A DNA stretch of 64,000 bases from UBA7672 sp044224605 (lineage in GTDB: Bacteria > Pseudomonadota > Alphaproteobacteria > Caulobacterales > Hyphomonadaceae): NCBI GenBank assembly GCA_044224605.1, contig JBGAKC010000023.1, positions 16,537-80,536 of the forward strand, given 5' to 3'. Positions 19,845-28,927 of the stretch are shown here, piece by piece. Under the pieces are notes generated by a model. The model was given only the letters and a program-made list of their open reading frames with translations, searched no databases and was not told where the DNA came from. Each line of letters starts with the position of its first letter. Position 1 is the stretch's first letter. The position numbers and the translations under genes were made by a program.

Positions 19845-20333
19845 ATGGCCGGATCGGTCAACAAGGTGATCCTCGTGGGCAACCTCGGACGGGATCCCGA
19901 AATCAAGCAAATGCCATCAGGCTCCTCGATCGCGAACCTCTCGGTCGCGACATCGGAAACCTGGCGCGACAAGGCGTCGGGTGAGCGCAAGGAAAAGACC
20001 GAGTGGCATCGCGTCGTCGTGTTCAACGAGGGCCTCGTGCGCATCGTCGAGCAGTACCTGAAGAAGGGCTCGAAGGTGTATCTTGAGGGCCAGCTTGAGA
20101 CCCGCAAATGGCAGGACAAGGACGGCAACGACAAATACTCGACCGAAGTCGTGCTGCGTAACTTCAACTCGACCCTCACCATGCTCGATGGTCGCAATGA
20201 AGGCGCGGGCGGCGGCGAGTACAACCAGGATCGCGCCCCCGCGCGCGGCGCCGGCGCGAAAGGCAAGGGCGGCAAGGGTCCGCAGGAAGACTTCTCCCGC
20301 GGCGCCGATTTCGACGACGAGATCCCGTTCTAG
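19845..20333 (+). CDS. ssb: Single-stranded DNA-binding protein
   Basis: It binds single-stranded DNA in replication, repair and recombination. The 162 residues start with 'MAGSVNKVILVGNLGRDPE', the usual SSB start, so I chose the ATG at 19845 over upstream codons in the open frame. The OB fold covers about 5-110; then comes a Gly/Ala/Lys-rich linker and the acidic tip 'DFDDEIPF' that binds partner proteins. The LexA box upstream suggests SOS induction. Confidence 0.97.
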   Translation: MAGSVNKVILVGNLGRDPEIKQMPSGSSIANLSVATSETWRDKASGERKEKTEWHRVVVFNEGLVRIVEQYLKKGSKVYLEGQLETRKWQDKDGNDKYSTEVVLRNFNSTLTMLDGRNEGAGGGEYNQDRAPARGAGAKGKGGKGPQEDFSRGADFDDEIPF

Positions 20334-20442
20334 GCAGTCCATAGCCGCCGGGGCCGGTCGGATTCACGAATTCGGCCGGCCTCCGGAAGGGATGCTTAAT
20401 CCTCTTGTCGTGTTCTGAGCCGGTATCGGCAGGAGAACGAAA

Positions 20443-22041
20443 GTGGCGGGCAGCGGGGAGCGGGACTGGTGGCGGGGCGCGGTGCTCTACCAGATCTATC
20501 CGCGCTCCTTCCAAGACTCGAACGGCGACGGCGTCGGCGATCTCAGGGGCGTCACATCGAAGCTCGACTATGTGCAGGCCCTCGGCGTCGACGGGATCTG
20601 GCTCTCCCCATTCTTCAAGAGCCCGATGCGCGACTTCGGCTATGACGTGTCCGACTATCGCGAAGTCGATCCGCTCTTCGGCTCGCTCCAGGATTTCCAG
20701 GCGCTTCTGAAGGCCGCCCACGATCGCGGCCTGAAAGTGATAATCGACCAGGTCTGGTCCCACACTTCCTCGGATCATCCCTGGTTCCAGCAGTCCCGCC
20801 AGGATGCTTCGAACGACAAGGCCGACTGGTATGTCTGGGCCGATGCCAGGCCCGATGGCTCGCCCCCCAACAACTGGCAGGCCTGGTTCGGCGGCCCGGC
20901 ATGGACCTGGGAGCCTCGGCGCCGCCAGTACTACCTACACAATTTCCTGCCGACACAGCCCCAGCTCAACTACCGCAACGACGCCGTCCGCGCCGCGATC
21001 CTCGACGTCGCCCGCTACTGGCTCTCGATGGGCGTCGACGGCTTCCGCCTCGATGTTGCCAACTATTACGTCCACGACGCCCAATTCCGTGACAACCCGC
21101 CCTCGGGCAATCCGAAGCCCGCGCTCCCGCGCGACATGCAGCTGCACCAGTTCAACTCGAACCAGCCCGAAACACTCGACTTCATCGCCAAGGTCCGCGA
21201 GCGCGTCGATGGCCACGGTCCCAACATGATGGTCGGCGAACTCGCCCCCGGCTCCTACGGCCTGATGGCCGAATACACAAAAGGCCAGCACCGCCTTCAC
21301 ACCGCTTACGCGTTCGACTTCCTCAGCGCCTGGCCCGGCGTCGAGAAGATGGCGGATATCCTCACGCAATGGCGCGAGGGCGCGGACGATGGCTGGCCCA
21401 GCTGGGCCTTCTCCAACCACGATGTCGCGCGCGTCGCCACACGCTGGAGCGAAGCGATCGGCTGTCCGCCCCCGCGCGCAGCCCCGCTCTTCATGGCGCT
21501 GCTGATGGCGCTGCGTGGAACCATCTTCCTCTATCAGGGGGAAGAACTCGGCCTCCCCGAAGCCGACGTCCCGTTCGACAAGCTCCAAGACCCGTGGGGC
21601 ATCGCCGGCTGGCCCGCCACGAAGGGCAGAGATGGTTGCCGCACGCCGATGCCATGGAAGGACGAAGTCCTCGCTGGCTTCACCAAGGCGAAGGAACCCT
21701 GGCTCCCCATCGACCCGCGCCAGCGCCTCATCGCCGCTGAGAAGCAGGAAAAGCTCGCCGAGTCGATGCTCCACACGACCCGCAAGCTCGTCGAACTGCG
21801 CAAGGCCACCCCCGCGCTCGTCTCCGGAAGCTTTCGCGTTATCGAAGCTGGCGGCGGCCTCCTCGTCTTCGAACGCGAACTCGAGGGCGAGCGCATCCAG
21901 TGCGTTTTCAACTTCACCGGCCGCGACACCAGTCGGCCCTTCGGTTCAAAGCCGGACCTGCTCTGGCAGGCCGAAGCCGTGCTCAATGGCGCAACGCTCA
22001 TGCTCCCGCCTTTCTCCGCGGCGATCCTGAAGCTTTCCTGA
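20443..22041 (+). CDS. Alpha-glucosidase, glycoside hydrolase family 13
   Basis: It hydrolyses terminal alpha-glucosidic bonds of short oligosaccharides in the cytoplasm; there is no signal peptide. The 532 residues show all GH13 landmarks: 'DQVWSHTSSDHPWF' (region I), nucleophile Asp204 in 'GFRLDVAN', acid/base Glu266 in 'MVGELAPG', and Asp327 in 'FSNHD'. 'TQPQLNYRN' in domain B is the usual mark of alpha-glucosidases and oligo-1,6-glucosidases. The start is GTG. There is no transporter or regulator beside it, so the sugar is not indicated by context. Confidence 0.93.
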   Translation: MAGSGERDWWRGAVLYQIYPRSFQDSNGDGVGDLRGVTSKLDYVQALGVDGIWLSPFFKSPMRDFGYDVSDYREVDPLFGSLQDFQALLKAAHDRGLKVIIDQVWSHTSSDHPWFQQSRQDASNDKADWYVWADARPDGSPPNNWQAWFGGPAWTWEPRRRQYYLHNFLPTQPQLNYRNDAVRAAILDVARYWLSMGVDGFRLDVANYYVHDAQFRDNPPSGNPKPALPRDMQLHQFNSNQPETLDFIAKVRERVDGHGPNMMVGELAPGSYGLMAEYTKGQHRLHTAYAFDFLSAWPGVEKMADILTQWREGADDGWPSWAFSNHDVARVATRWSEAIGCPPPRAAPLFMALLMALRGTIFLYQGEELGLPEADVPFDKLQDPWGIAGWPATKGRDGCRTPMPWKDEVLAGFTKAKEPWLPIDPRQRLIAAEKQEKLAESMLHTTRKLVELRKATPALVSGSFRVIEAGGGLLVFERELEGERIQCVFNFTGRDTSRPFGSKPDLLWQAEAVLNGATLMLPPFSAAILKLS

Positions 22042-22068
22042 CGCGATCCGCCGGGCTAGCCTCGCTCC

Positions 22069-22533
22069 ATGATCCGCGTCCAGATTGCGCCCTTCGATCC
22101 GCATGCCGAAACCGCCGCCTTCGCTCAGGGCCGCGGCGAAGCCGGCGCGCTCGCCAGCTTCATCGGCATAGTCCGCGACAGCACGCACGGCGGCGAAGTC
22201 TCGGCCCTCGAACTCGAAGCCTATCCCGGCTTCACTGAAAAGCAGATCGTCCAGATCGAAGCCGACGCCCGCGCCCGCTTCGACCTGATCGACACGTTGG
22301 TGATCCACCGCTACGGCCGCATGGCGCCGGGCGAGGCGATCGTCCTCGTCGCCGCACTCTCGAAACACCGCCGCGAAGCCCTGCAGGCCGTCGACTACCT
22401 GATGGACCGCCTCAAGACCGAGGCGCCCTTCTGGAAGAAGGAATTGCGCCCTACATCCGCAGGCGAAGCCACTGAATGGATCGAGCCGCGAGTGGACGAT
22501 CGCGAAGCGCACGCGCGCTGGACCAAGGAGTAA
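22069..22533 (+). CDS. moaE: Molybdopterin synthase catalytic (large) subunit
   Basis: It inserts sulfur from MoaD into cyclic pyranopterin phosphate to make molybdopterin. The 154 residues include 'GALASFIGIVRD', 'LELEAYPGF', 'VIHRYGRMAPGE' and 'TEAPFWKKE' with the active-site Lys region. moaB follows 4 bases later, and moaA-moaD lie 2.4 kb downstream, so the pathway is split by two unrelated genes. Confidence 0.96.
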   Translation: MIRVQIAPFDPHAETAAFAQGRGEAGALASFIGIVRDSTHGGEVSALELEAYPGFTEKQIVQIEADARARFDLIDTLVIHRYGRMAPGEAIVLVAALSKHRREALQAVDYLMDRLKTEAPFWKKELRPTSAGEATEWIEPRVDDREAHARWTKE

Positions 22534-22537
22534 GACC

Positions 22538-23104
22538 ATGACCGGACCCGCCTATCCGCCCTTGACCGCCCCTGGCGGGAAGATGGTCGACACCATGGCG
22601 TTCAAGCCGCTGCGCGTCTGCGTGATGACGATCTCGGACACGCGGACCGACGAGACGGATACGTCCGGCCACATCCTCGCCGACCGCGTGAAGGAGGCCG
22701 GTCACGAACTCGCCGACAAGGCCATCGTGCCAGACGAGGTCAACGCCATCCGCGCTGTGATGCGCAAATGGATCGCCGATCCGACCATCGACGCCGTCGT
22801 CACCACTGGCGGCACCGGTCTCACCGGTCGCGATGTGACGCCCGAGGCCGTGCGTCCGTTGTTCGACAAGGAGATCGAGGGCTTCAACATTGTCTGGCAT
22901 CTCGTCTCGTTCCAGAGCGTCGGCACGTCTACGCTTCAGTCGCGCGCCTGCGCCGGCGTCGCCAACGCCACCTTCATTTTCTGCCTGCCGGGCTCTAACG
23001 GCGCCGTCAAGGATGGCTGGGACAAGCTCATCCGCTGGCAACTCGACAGCCGCCACATGCCCTGCAACATGGTCGAACTGATGCCGCGGTTGATGGAGAG
23101 CTGA
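22538..23104 (+). CDS. moaB: Molybdenum cofactor biosynthesis protein B
   Basis: It is a member of the MoaB/Mog family that adenylates molybdopterin before metal insertion. The 188 residues contain the molybdopterin-binding motifs 'TISDTRTDETDTSG', 'VVTTGGTGLTGRD' and 'FCLPGSNGAVKDGWD'. It forms an operon with moaE. Confidence 0.94.
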   Translation: MTGPAYPPLTAPGGKMVDTMAFKPLRVCVMTISDTRTDETDTSGHILADRVKEAGHELADKAIVPDEVNAIRAVMRKWIADPTIDAVVTTGGTGLTGRDVTPEAVRPLFDKEIEGFNIVWHLVSFQSVGTSTLQSRACAGVANATFIFCLPGSNGAVKDGWDKLIRWQLDSRHMPCNMVELMPRLMES

Positions 23105-23106
23105 GC

Positions 23107-23682
23107 GTGCTCCGGGCCGCCATCCTCGGCGTGTTCGCGCTGGCCGACTGTACGCCAGCCGGGCGGTTAGCAGCGAACGCTTTGCCCAGCATTCAGGACA
23201 GGAGCAGCCTCCGGATCACTTTGTTTCGCACGGGGTGCTACGGGACCTGCCCGATGTACGGGGTTGAGATCGATGGTAGCGGAACCGCCGTCTACTGCGG
23301 CCAGCATTTCGTGAAGGACGTCGGGCAGCGAACGCGACAGGTGGCCGACGCCGATCTCGCCCGGCTGGTCGAACAGTTCCATGCCGCGACCTTCATGACA
23401 TTGAATGACGAGTATGCAGCGAGCCTCACTGACAATCCGACGTACATTGTGTCGATATCTTACGATGGCAAATCGAAGGTCGTGCGGGACTATGCCGGCG
23501 AGAGCGCCGGAATGCCGGCGTCAGTAACGGCGCTGGAGGATGCAATCGACGCCCTTGCCGGCACGGCCGAGTGGATCGGTGACCGCGACAACACTTCTCT
23601 GGAACACCTAGGATCAATACCGGACTGCGCCAGAGAGCTGGGCGTCGAGCCGCCCGAGCCCATGCCACCCCCACCCTTGTGA
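23107..23682 (+). CDS. DUF6438-type putative lipoprotein
   Basis: The 191-residue protein starts at a GTG directly after moaB. A short hydrophobic N-terminus ends in 'FALADC', which resembles a lipobox but has Asp before the Cys. The core 'ITLFRTGCYGTCPMYGVEIDGSG' matches, in shortened description, the start of DUF6438 domains with their paired cysteines. Function is unknown. Its position after moaEB may only reflect co-transcription. Confidence 0.75.
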   Translation: MLRAAILGVFALADCTPAGRLAANALPSIQDRSSLRITLFRTGCYGTCPMYGVEIDGSGTAVYCGQHFVKDVGQRTRQVADADLARLVEQFHAATFMTLNDEYAASLTDNPTYIVSISYDGKSKVVRDYAGESAGMPASVTALEDAIDALAGTAEWIGDRDNTSLEHLGSIPDCARELGVEPPEPMPPPPL

Positions 23683-23730
23683 GCGCCTGCTCACGTCGCT
23701 ATCTCTAGGCGCGATATCAGGGGAGACCGC

Positions 23731-24747
23731 ATGAAAACCCGCCGCCTTGGGCGTAGTCCGATCTTCGTGTCCGAGATCTGCATGGGCACGATGACGTTCG
23801 GAAACCAGGCCGACGAGGCGATGTCGCATCGCATCCTCGACAAGTCGTTCGAGGCGGGCATCACCTTCTACGACACCGCCGAGAACTATCCCGTGCCGCC
23901 GGATGCGAAGTATGCCGGCCGAACCGAGGAGATCGTCGGCCGCTGGATGAAGACGAAGCCGCGCGACGCGATCCTGCTGGCAACGAAGGTCTCCGGCCCG
24001 TCGCATGGCTGGATCAAATCGGCCCAGCGCTCGGCCATGACCTCGCTAGATCGCCACAACATCGTCGCCGCTATCGAGGCGAGCCTGAAGCGGCTCGGCA
24101 CCGACTATGTCGATCTATATCAGACCCACTGGCCGGACCATGGCGTCGCCTATGACGAGCACATGTGCGCGCTCGATGACCTCGTGACGGCTGGCAAGGT
24201 GCGCATCATCGGCTGTTCGAACGAGACGAGCTGGGGCCTGATGAAATCCATCGCGACGTCCGAACGCCTCGGCATTGCGCGCCACCAGTCGATCCAGAAC
24301 AATTTCAGCCTCAACAACCGTCGCTTCGAGGACGAACTCGCGCAGGTCTGCAGGCAGGAAGGCGTCAGCCTGATCCCGTATTCGCCGCTCGGCGGTGGCG
24401 TGCTCACGGGCAAGTATCAGGGTGGGGCATGGCCCGAAGGCGCCCGCTTCACCAAGTACAAGGACATGCCGGCCCGCCAGGCGCCGATGGCCCGCCGCTT
24501 CGTCAACGAAAAGACGCTGGCCTCCACCGAGCGCTGGATCGGCCTCGCGGCCGAGGCGGGAATGTCGGTCACGACACTTGCCACCGCCTGGTCGAAGCAG
24601 CATGATTTTGTGGCCTCGACCATCGTCGGCGCCACCCACGAGGACCAGCTGCCGGATATCTTCAAGGCCGCCGAGGTCACCCTGGATGCCGATCTCTTGA
24701 AGAAGATCGACGAGGTTTCCAGGGAGATCAAGTATCCGATGGGGTGA
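23731..24747 (+). CDS. Aldo/keto reductase
   Basis: This is an NADPH-dependent oxidoreductase with a TIM-barrel fold. The 338 residues carry the catalytic set: Asp and Tyr in 'FYDTAENY', Lys in 'LLATKVSG' and His in 'YQTHWPD'. The cofactor end is 'STIVGATHEDQL'. It belongs with the YghZ/Tas-like branch by its 'LGRSPIFVSEICMGTMTFG' start. The substrate is not evident. An ATG at 23731 follows GGGGAGACC, a good ribosome site. Confidence 0.92.
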   Translation: MKTRRLGRSPIFVSEICMGTMTFGNQADEAMSHRILDKSFEAGITFYDTAENYPVPPDAKYAGRTEEIVGRWMKTKPRDAILLATKVSGPSHGWIKSAQRSAMTSLDRHNIVAAIEASLKRLGTDYVDLYQTHWPDHGVAYDEHMCALDDLVTAGKVRIIGCSNETSWGLMKSIATSERLGIARHQSIQNNFSLNNRRFEDELAQVCRQEGVSLIPYSPLGGGVLTGKYQGGAWPEGARFTKYKDMPARQAPMARRFVNEKTLASTERWIGLAAEAGMSVTTLATAWSKQHDFVASTIVGATHEDQLPDIFKAAEVTLDADLLKKIDEVSREIKYPMG

Positions 24748-24828
24748 GGCCCGGCGCCACTGGCGCGATTTGGTCCAGTGGACCAAATCGAGGGCCGAAC
24801 GCCCGGAGGGCAAGCGAAGGGCCGGGCC
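24748..24828. repeat. 81-bp composite palindrome between the reductase and moaA
   Basis: Outer arms GGCCCGGC (24748-24755) and GCCGGGCC (24821-24828) enclose a perfect 11-bp inverted repeat with a 3-base centre (24766-24776 and 24780-24790, CGATTTGGTCC-AGT-GGACCAAATCG). It begins at the reductase stop codon and may act as a terminator or be a REP-type element. Confidence 0.75.
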
Positions 24829-24908
24829 GAGCTGGGTTGAAAATGCCCGCCACGCGCTTACTTCTGACCGCTCGACTTGGCCGACTATAACGCTGTAATC
24901 TCGGCAAA

Positions 24909-25979
24909 ATGGTCTATACGCTCATCAACGCGAAACCGGCGGGCCGCCCCGCTTCCACGGCCTCGCCCACTGCTCTGGCGGCGGCGCCAGGCGCGCTCGT
25001 GGATTCGTTCCAGCGCCGGGTCACTTACCTCCGCCTCTCGATCACCGACCGCTGCGACCTGCGCTGCACCTACTGCATGCCCGAGCGCATGACCTTCCTG
25101 CCGCGCAAGGACGTGCTGTCGTTCGAGGAGCTGGACGAGCTGGTGACGGCCTTCGCCTCGTTCGGCGTCGACAAGCTCCGGATAACGGGCGGCGAGCCGC
25201 TAGTGCGGAAGGACGTGATGGAGCTGATGGCCCGCTTCGCGCGCCATCTCGGCCATGGGCTCAAGGAGCTGACGCTCACCACGAACGGCACGCTGCTCTC
25301 GAAATATGCAGGCGAGCTTTCGGCTATCGGCGTTCGCCGGATCAATGTCTCGCTCGACACTTTGAAGCACGATCTGTTCGAGAAGATCTCCCGCCGCGAC
25401 ATGCTGGGCGATGTGCTCGGCGGCATCGACGCGGCCATCCGCGCCGGCCTCAAGGTCAAGATCAACACGGTGGCGCTCGCCGGCATCAACGAGCCGGAAA
25501 TTCCGGATCTGATCCGTTTCGCTCATGATCGCGGGGCCGACATGACTCTGATTGAAACCATGCCCATGGGCGAGGCCGAGACGGATCGCGTTGAGGACTT
25601 CCTGCCGCTATCGAAAGTCCGCGCCGATCTCGCCCAGCGCTTCACGCTCACGGATCTCAACTACACGACCGGCGGTCCGGCGCGCTATGTGAAGGTCGAG
25701 GAGACGGGTGGCAAGCTCGGCTTCATCACGCCGCTGACCCACAATTTCTGCGAAAGCTGCAACCGCGTGCGCGTCACCTGCACGGGCCGCCTCTACACCT
25801 GTCTGGGCCGCGAAGATGGCGCCGACCTGCGCGAAGCCCTGCGCACCGATCCGTCCGGCGCCTTGCTTCGCGAGACCATCCTCGGCGCGATCGAGCGCAA
25901 GCCGAAGGGCCACGACTTCGATGCTGCGCGGCTCGCCACGCCAGCCAGTCCGCGCACCATGTCCCACACAGGCGGCTGA
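24909..25979 (+). CDS. moaA: GTP 3',8-cyclase (molybdenum cofactor biosynthesis)
   Basis: This radical-SAM enzyme performs the first step of molybdopterin synthesis. The 356 residues hold the N-terminal cluster motif Cys49-x3-Cys53-x2-Cys56 in 'CDLRCTYC' and the second cluster in 'FCESCNRVRVTC'. The C-terminal 'TGG' is the Gly-Gly end required for the MoaC-linked reaction. The N-terminus carries about 30 extra Ala/Pro-rich residues, so a start further downstream is possible. moaD overlaps its stop codon. Confidence 0.96.
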   Translation: MVYTLINAKPAGRPASTASPTALAAAPGALVDSFQRRVTYLRLSITDRCDLRCTYCMPERMTFLPRKDVLSFEELDELVTAFASFGVDKLRITGGEPLVRKDVMELMARFARHLGHGLKELTLTTNGTLLSKYAGELSAIGVRRINVSLDTLKHDLFEKISRRDMLGDVLGGIDAAIRAGLKVKINTVALAGINEPEIPDLIRFAHDRGADMTLIETMPMGEAETDRVEDFLPLSKVRADLAQRFTLTDLNYTTGGPARYVKVEETGGKLGFITPLTHNFCESCNRVRVTCTGRLYTCLGREDGADLREALRTDPSGALLRETILGAIERKPKGHDFDAARLATPASPRTMSHTGG

Positions 25980-26233
25980 TGGCGGGCGTCGTTCTCCTGT
26001 TCGGCCGTCTCAAGGACGCGTTTGGTTCATCGTCGATCGCGATGCCCGAAGGCGTCGGCACGGCCGCGGAGCTGCGGGCCATGCTGGCGAACGAGAATCC
26101 GGACCTCGCGGAGACCATTAACTCGAAGACAGTGCGGATCGCCGTGAACCAGTCGCTTGTGGTCGATGAGGCCGGGACGCGCATCACCCCGGCGGATGAG
26201 GTCGCGTTGCTGCCGCCGTTGAGCGGTGGCTAG
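25979..26233 (+). CDS. moaD: Molybdopterin synthase sulfur-carrier (small) subunit
   Basis: This is an 84-residue ubiquitin-fold protein ending in the 'PPLSGG' tail that is adenylated and thiocarboxylated. It partners MoaE, encoded 3.4 kb upstream. ATG overlaps the moaA TGA (TGATG). No moaC or moeA is visible in the window. Confidence 0.93.
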   Translation: MAGVVLLFGRLKDAFGSSSIAMPEGVGTAAELRAMLANENPDLAETINSKTVRIAVNQSLVVDEAGTRITPADEVALLPPLSGG

Positions 26234-26901
26234 ACCGGCGGCGCGACACGCTCGACTGGACCAAAAGTTTCCTCGAACGCCTTCTTCAACGCCACGTCCA
26301 CCTCATGCATCGACATCAGCTGGCCGAGGTCGGTGAGGCTGGTGACCCCAAGGCCGGGATCGCTTACGCCGCAGGGCGTGATGCCGCCGAAGTGGGAGAG
26401 GTCCGGCTCCACATTCAGACTGATGCCGTGATAGCTGACCCACTTCTTCAGCCGCACGCCGATCGCCGCGATCTTGTCCTCGCGCAGCTGGCCGCCTGGC
26501 CTGGTGCGATCGACCCAGACGCCGACGCGACCCTTCCGTCGCTCGCCCTTCACATTGAAGGTCGCCAGGGTGCGGATGACCCAGTCCTCCAGCGAACAGA
26601 CGAAATGCTTCACGTCCCGGCCGCGCTTCGTGAGATCCAGCATCACATAGGCCACGCGCTGGCCGGGACCGTGATAGGTGAACTGGCCGCCGCGCTGGGT
26701 GTCGAAGACCGGGAATCGCGACGGATCCAGCAGATCGTCTTCCTTCGCGCTGGCCCCGCGCGTGTAGAGGGGAGGGTGTTCGAGGAGCCAGATGAGTTCG
26801 TCTGCTTCCCCGGCCGCAATGGCGCCCGCCCGCGATTCCATCGCGGCGACGGCTTCGGGGTAGCCGACAAGTCCCTCAGAAATGGCCCATCCCGTGGTCA
26901 T
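26230..26901 (-). CDS. lipB: Octanoyltransferase (lipoyl attachment)
   Basis: It moves octanoyl from ACP to lipoyl domains, where LipA then inserts sulfur. The 223 residues contain 'RGGQFTYHGPGQ', the catalytic Lys in 'GVRLKKWVSYHG' and the catalytic Cys in 'GITPCGVSD'. It is convergent with moaD (4-base overlap). Its lipoyl targets PdhB and PdhC, and its partner lipA, are in the same window. Confidence 0.96.
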   Translation of the reverse strand: MTTGWAISEGLVGYPEAVAAMESRAGAIAAGEADELIWLLEHPPLYTRGASAKEDDLLDPSRFPVFDTQRGGQFTYHGPGQRVAYVMLDLTKRGRDVKHFVCSLEDWVIRTLATFNVKGERRKGRVGVWVDRTRPGGQLREDKIAAIGVRLKKWVSYHGISLNVEPDLSHFGGITPCGVSDPGLGVTSLTDLGQLMSMHEVDVALKKAFEETFGPVERVAPPV

Positions 26902-26957
26902 TAACCTGTCCGAAAGCCGAAGCCGTGACTCTGTCTTCCATATATCGGAGCTTGTTC

Positions 26958-27212
26958 GTGCAGTCTCAACTGGATCATGTCGGGGTCGAGATCACGGTCC
27001 TTCTGGGCCGGTCGCTCATGCCCATGCAGCAACTGCTGCGGATGGGCCGGGGCGCCGTGATCCAGCTTGATACTCAGGAAAACGACGAGGTCTGGATTCT
27101 CGCCAACAACCACCCCATCGCCCGGGGTGAACTGATCATCGAGAACGACAAGATCTCCGTGAACATCACCAAGGCCGCCCAGGTCGAGGATTACTTCGCC
27201 ACTGAGCAATAA
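26958..27212 (+). CDS. fliN: Short FliN-family flagellar motor switch protein
   Basis: It is a C-ring protein controlling flagellar rotation and export. From the GTG at 26958 it has 84 residues, essentially only the SpoA/FliN_C domain: 'VGVEITVLLGRSLMPMQQLL' in outline, 'GRGAVIQLDTQENDEV' and 'VNNxxIARGELIIENDKISV' with Ala in place of the first Val. GGAG lies 7 bases before this GTG; another GTG at 26925 would add 11 residues. No other flagellar genes are nearby. It is followed by a terminator. Confidence 0.88.
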   Translation: MQSQLDHVGVEITVLLGRSLMPMQQLLRMGRGAVIQLDTQENDEVWILANNHPIARGELIIENDKISVNITKAAQVEDYFATEQ

Positions 27213-27233
27213 GCCCGTTTTCCGGGGCTTTTT
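27211..27233 (+). terminator. Rho-independent terminator after fliN
   Basis: The stem AAGCCC/GGGCTT has an 8-base loop and is followed by TTT. It overlaps the fliN stop codon. Confidence 0.7.
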
Positions 27234-27308
27234 GGCGGCCATTTCGTCCCAGACATTCTGACTTCACAAGCCGCCCGACCCGTCATATACGGCGCGCTTG
27301 CCCGACGT

Positions 27309-27393
27309 GCGGTCGTGGCGGAATTGGTAGACGCACTGCCTTGAGGTGGCAGCGCCGCAAGGCGTGGAAGTTCGAGTCTTCTCGACCGCACCA
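27309..27393 (+). tRNA. tRNA-Leu (anticodon GAG)
   Basis: The acceptor stem GCGGTCG/CGACCGC is perfect. The anticodon stem CTGCC/GGCAG encloses the loop TTGAGGT, giving GAG, which reads CUC/CUU. A long variable arm is present, as expected for tRNA-Leu, and the CCA end is encoded (27391-27393). Confidence 0.96.
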
Positions 27394-27436
27394 GCAAATC
27401 AACAGAGAGAACGCCGTTCGGATTAGGGAGGTCGCC

Positions 27437-28846
27437 ATGAATGACACCCGCGACCCCGACGCGCCCGAAACTGCTGTTGAGACCCCGGAAGTCGTCGAAT
27501 CCGGGGTGATCTCACCGACCTTCATCGCCCGCTTCGTCGGCGCCATCGGCGATGGCGACAAGCCATTCCTATGGCGGACGGTGAAGGAGCTTCACCCCGC
27601 CGACACCGCCGACCTGCTGGAACACTTGCCGCCGGATGCCTTCCGCAAGGCCATCCATCTGCTGGGCAAGAACCTGCCTGCCGAGGCTGTGGCCGAACTA
27701 TCCGACACCGCCCGCCTGGAGGCTCTGCACGAGCTGACCGATGCCGCCGTGACGGCGATGATCGGACATCTGGATTCAGACGATGCATCCTTCCTGCTCA
27801 GCGATCTCGAAGAAGACCGCCGGGCGCGAATTCTCACCAAGGTCTCCGCGACTGATCGCGCGGCGATCGAAAGCTCGCTGTCGTTCGACGAGGAATCCGC
27901 CGGCCGCCTGATGCAGCGCGCCTTTGTGGCGGCGCCCGTCTTCTGGACGGTGGGGCAGGCGATAGACCACATGCGGACAGTCAGTGACGACGACCTTCCG
28001 GAAAACTTCTTCGAGATCTATATCGTCGATCCGGCGTTCCGCCTGCAGGGCAGCGTGCCTGTCTCGACCCTTTTGAGGTCGACGCGCGAAAAGCCGCTCA
28101 AGGACATCATGAAAGAAACGGCGGTCCACGTGACGCCGGAGATGGACCAGGAGGAGGTCGCCTACCTGTTCCGCCAGTACAACCTTGCCTCCGCGCCCGT
28201 GGTGGACGAAGCCGGTCGCCTCACCGGCATGATCACCATCGACGACGTCGTGGACGTCATCCAGGAAGAGGCCGAGGAGGACATTCTCGCGCTGTCCGGC
28301 GTTAGCGAGGCGGGCGTCAACCAGTCGATCCTCTCTGCCGTGCGAGCGCGCATTCCGTGGCTGGGCGTCAACCTCGTGACGGCGTTCCTGGCCTCGACCG
28401 TGGTGTCGGCCTTCGCCCACGTCATTGACGCGCATGTGGCGCTGGCCTTCCTGATGCCGGTGGTCGCCGGTCTTTCGGGCAATGCGGGGTCGCAGGCTCT
28501 CGCCGTCGCCGTGCGCGCCATCGCTGAACGCGACCTCGAGGGGCCGCTGGTCCGCCGCGCCATTCGCCGCGAGGCGCTGACGGCCATCATCAACGGCACC
28601 ATCATCGCCTGGAGCGCCGCCCTGGTGGTGCTGGCCTGGTTTCAGAACCCGACCATCAGTCTGCTCATCGGCATGTCGATGACGGCGACGTTTACCTGGG
28701 CGGGGCTGGTCGGCATCCTGGCTCCGCTGACGCTGAAACGCATCGGCGCCGACCCGGCTGTGGCCTCGTCGGTGTTTGTGCTTACATCCACTGACATGGC
28801 GAGCTTTTTCGTATTCCTGGGCCTCGCAAATCTGATGCTTCCCTGA
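27437..28846 (+). CDS. mgtE: Magnesium transporter MgtE
   Basis: This is a magnesium channel of the inner membrane, gated by cytosolic magnesium. The 469 residues show the MgtE N domain (about 25-150, helical repeats with 'HPADTADLLEHLP'), a pair of CBS domains (about 150-275, 'ASAPVVDEAGRLTGMITIDDVVDV') and a C-terminal five-helix membrane domain starting near 300 with 'PVVAGLSGNAGSQALAV'. The ATG at 27437 has GGGAGG upstream; the frame reaches back into the tRNA, which cannot be coding. Confidence 0.96.
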   Translation: MNDTRDPDAPETAVETPEVVESGVISPTFIARFVGAIGDGDKPFLWRTVKELHPADTADLLEHLPPDAFRKAIHLLGKNLPAEAVAELSDTARLEALHELTDAAVTAMIGHLDSDDASFLLSDLEEDRRARILTKVSATDRAAIESSLSFDEESAGRLMQRAFVAAPVFWTVGQAIDHMRTVSDDDLPENFFEIYIVDPAFRLQGSVPVSTLLRSTREKPLKDIMKETAVHVTPEMDQEEVAYLFRQYNLASAPVVDEAGRLTGMITIDDVVDVIQEEAEEDILALSGVSEAGVNQSILSAVRARIPWLGVNLVTAFLASTVVSAFAHVIDAHVALAFLMPVVAGLSGNAGSQALAVAVRAIAERDLEGPLVRRAIRREALTAIINGTIIAWSAALVVLAWFQNPTISLLIGMSMTATFTWAGLVGILAPLTLKRIGADPAVASSVFVLTSTDMASFFVFLGLANLMLP

Positions 28847-28927
28847 CGTGGGCGTGCCTCCGGCGAGATTGGCGTCCGGGTTGCACCGGATACGCGAAAT
28901 GCCGGGGGAATGTGTCAGGTCGGGACA

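Noticed and set aside
20352..20381. GGCCGG/CCGGCC pairing after ssb
   Set aside because: The stem is short and there is no T-run; it could be any GC-rich spacer.
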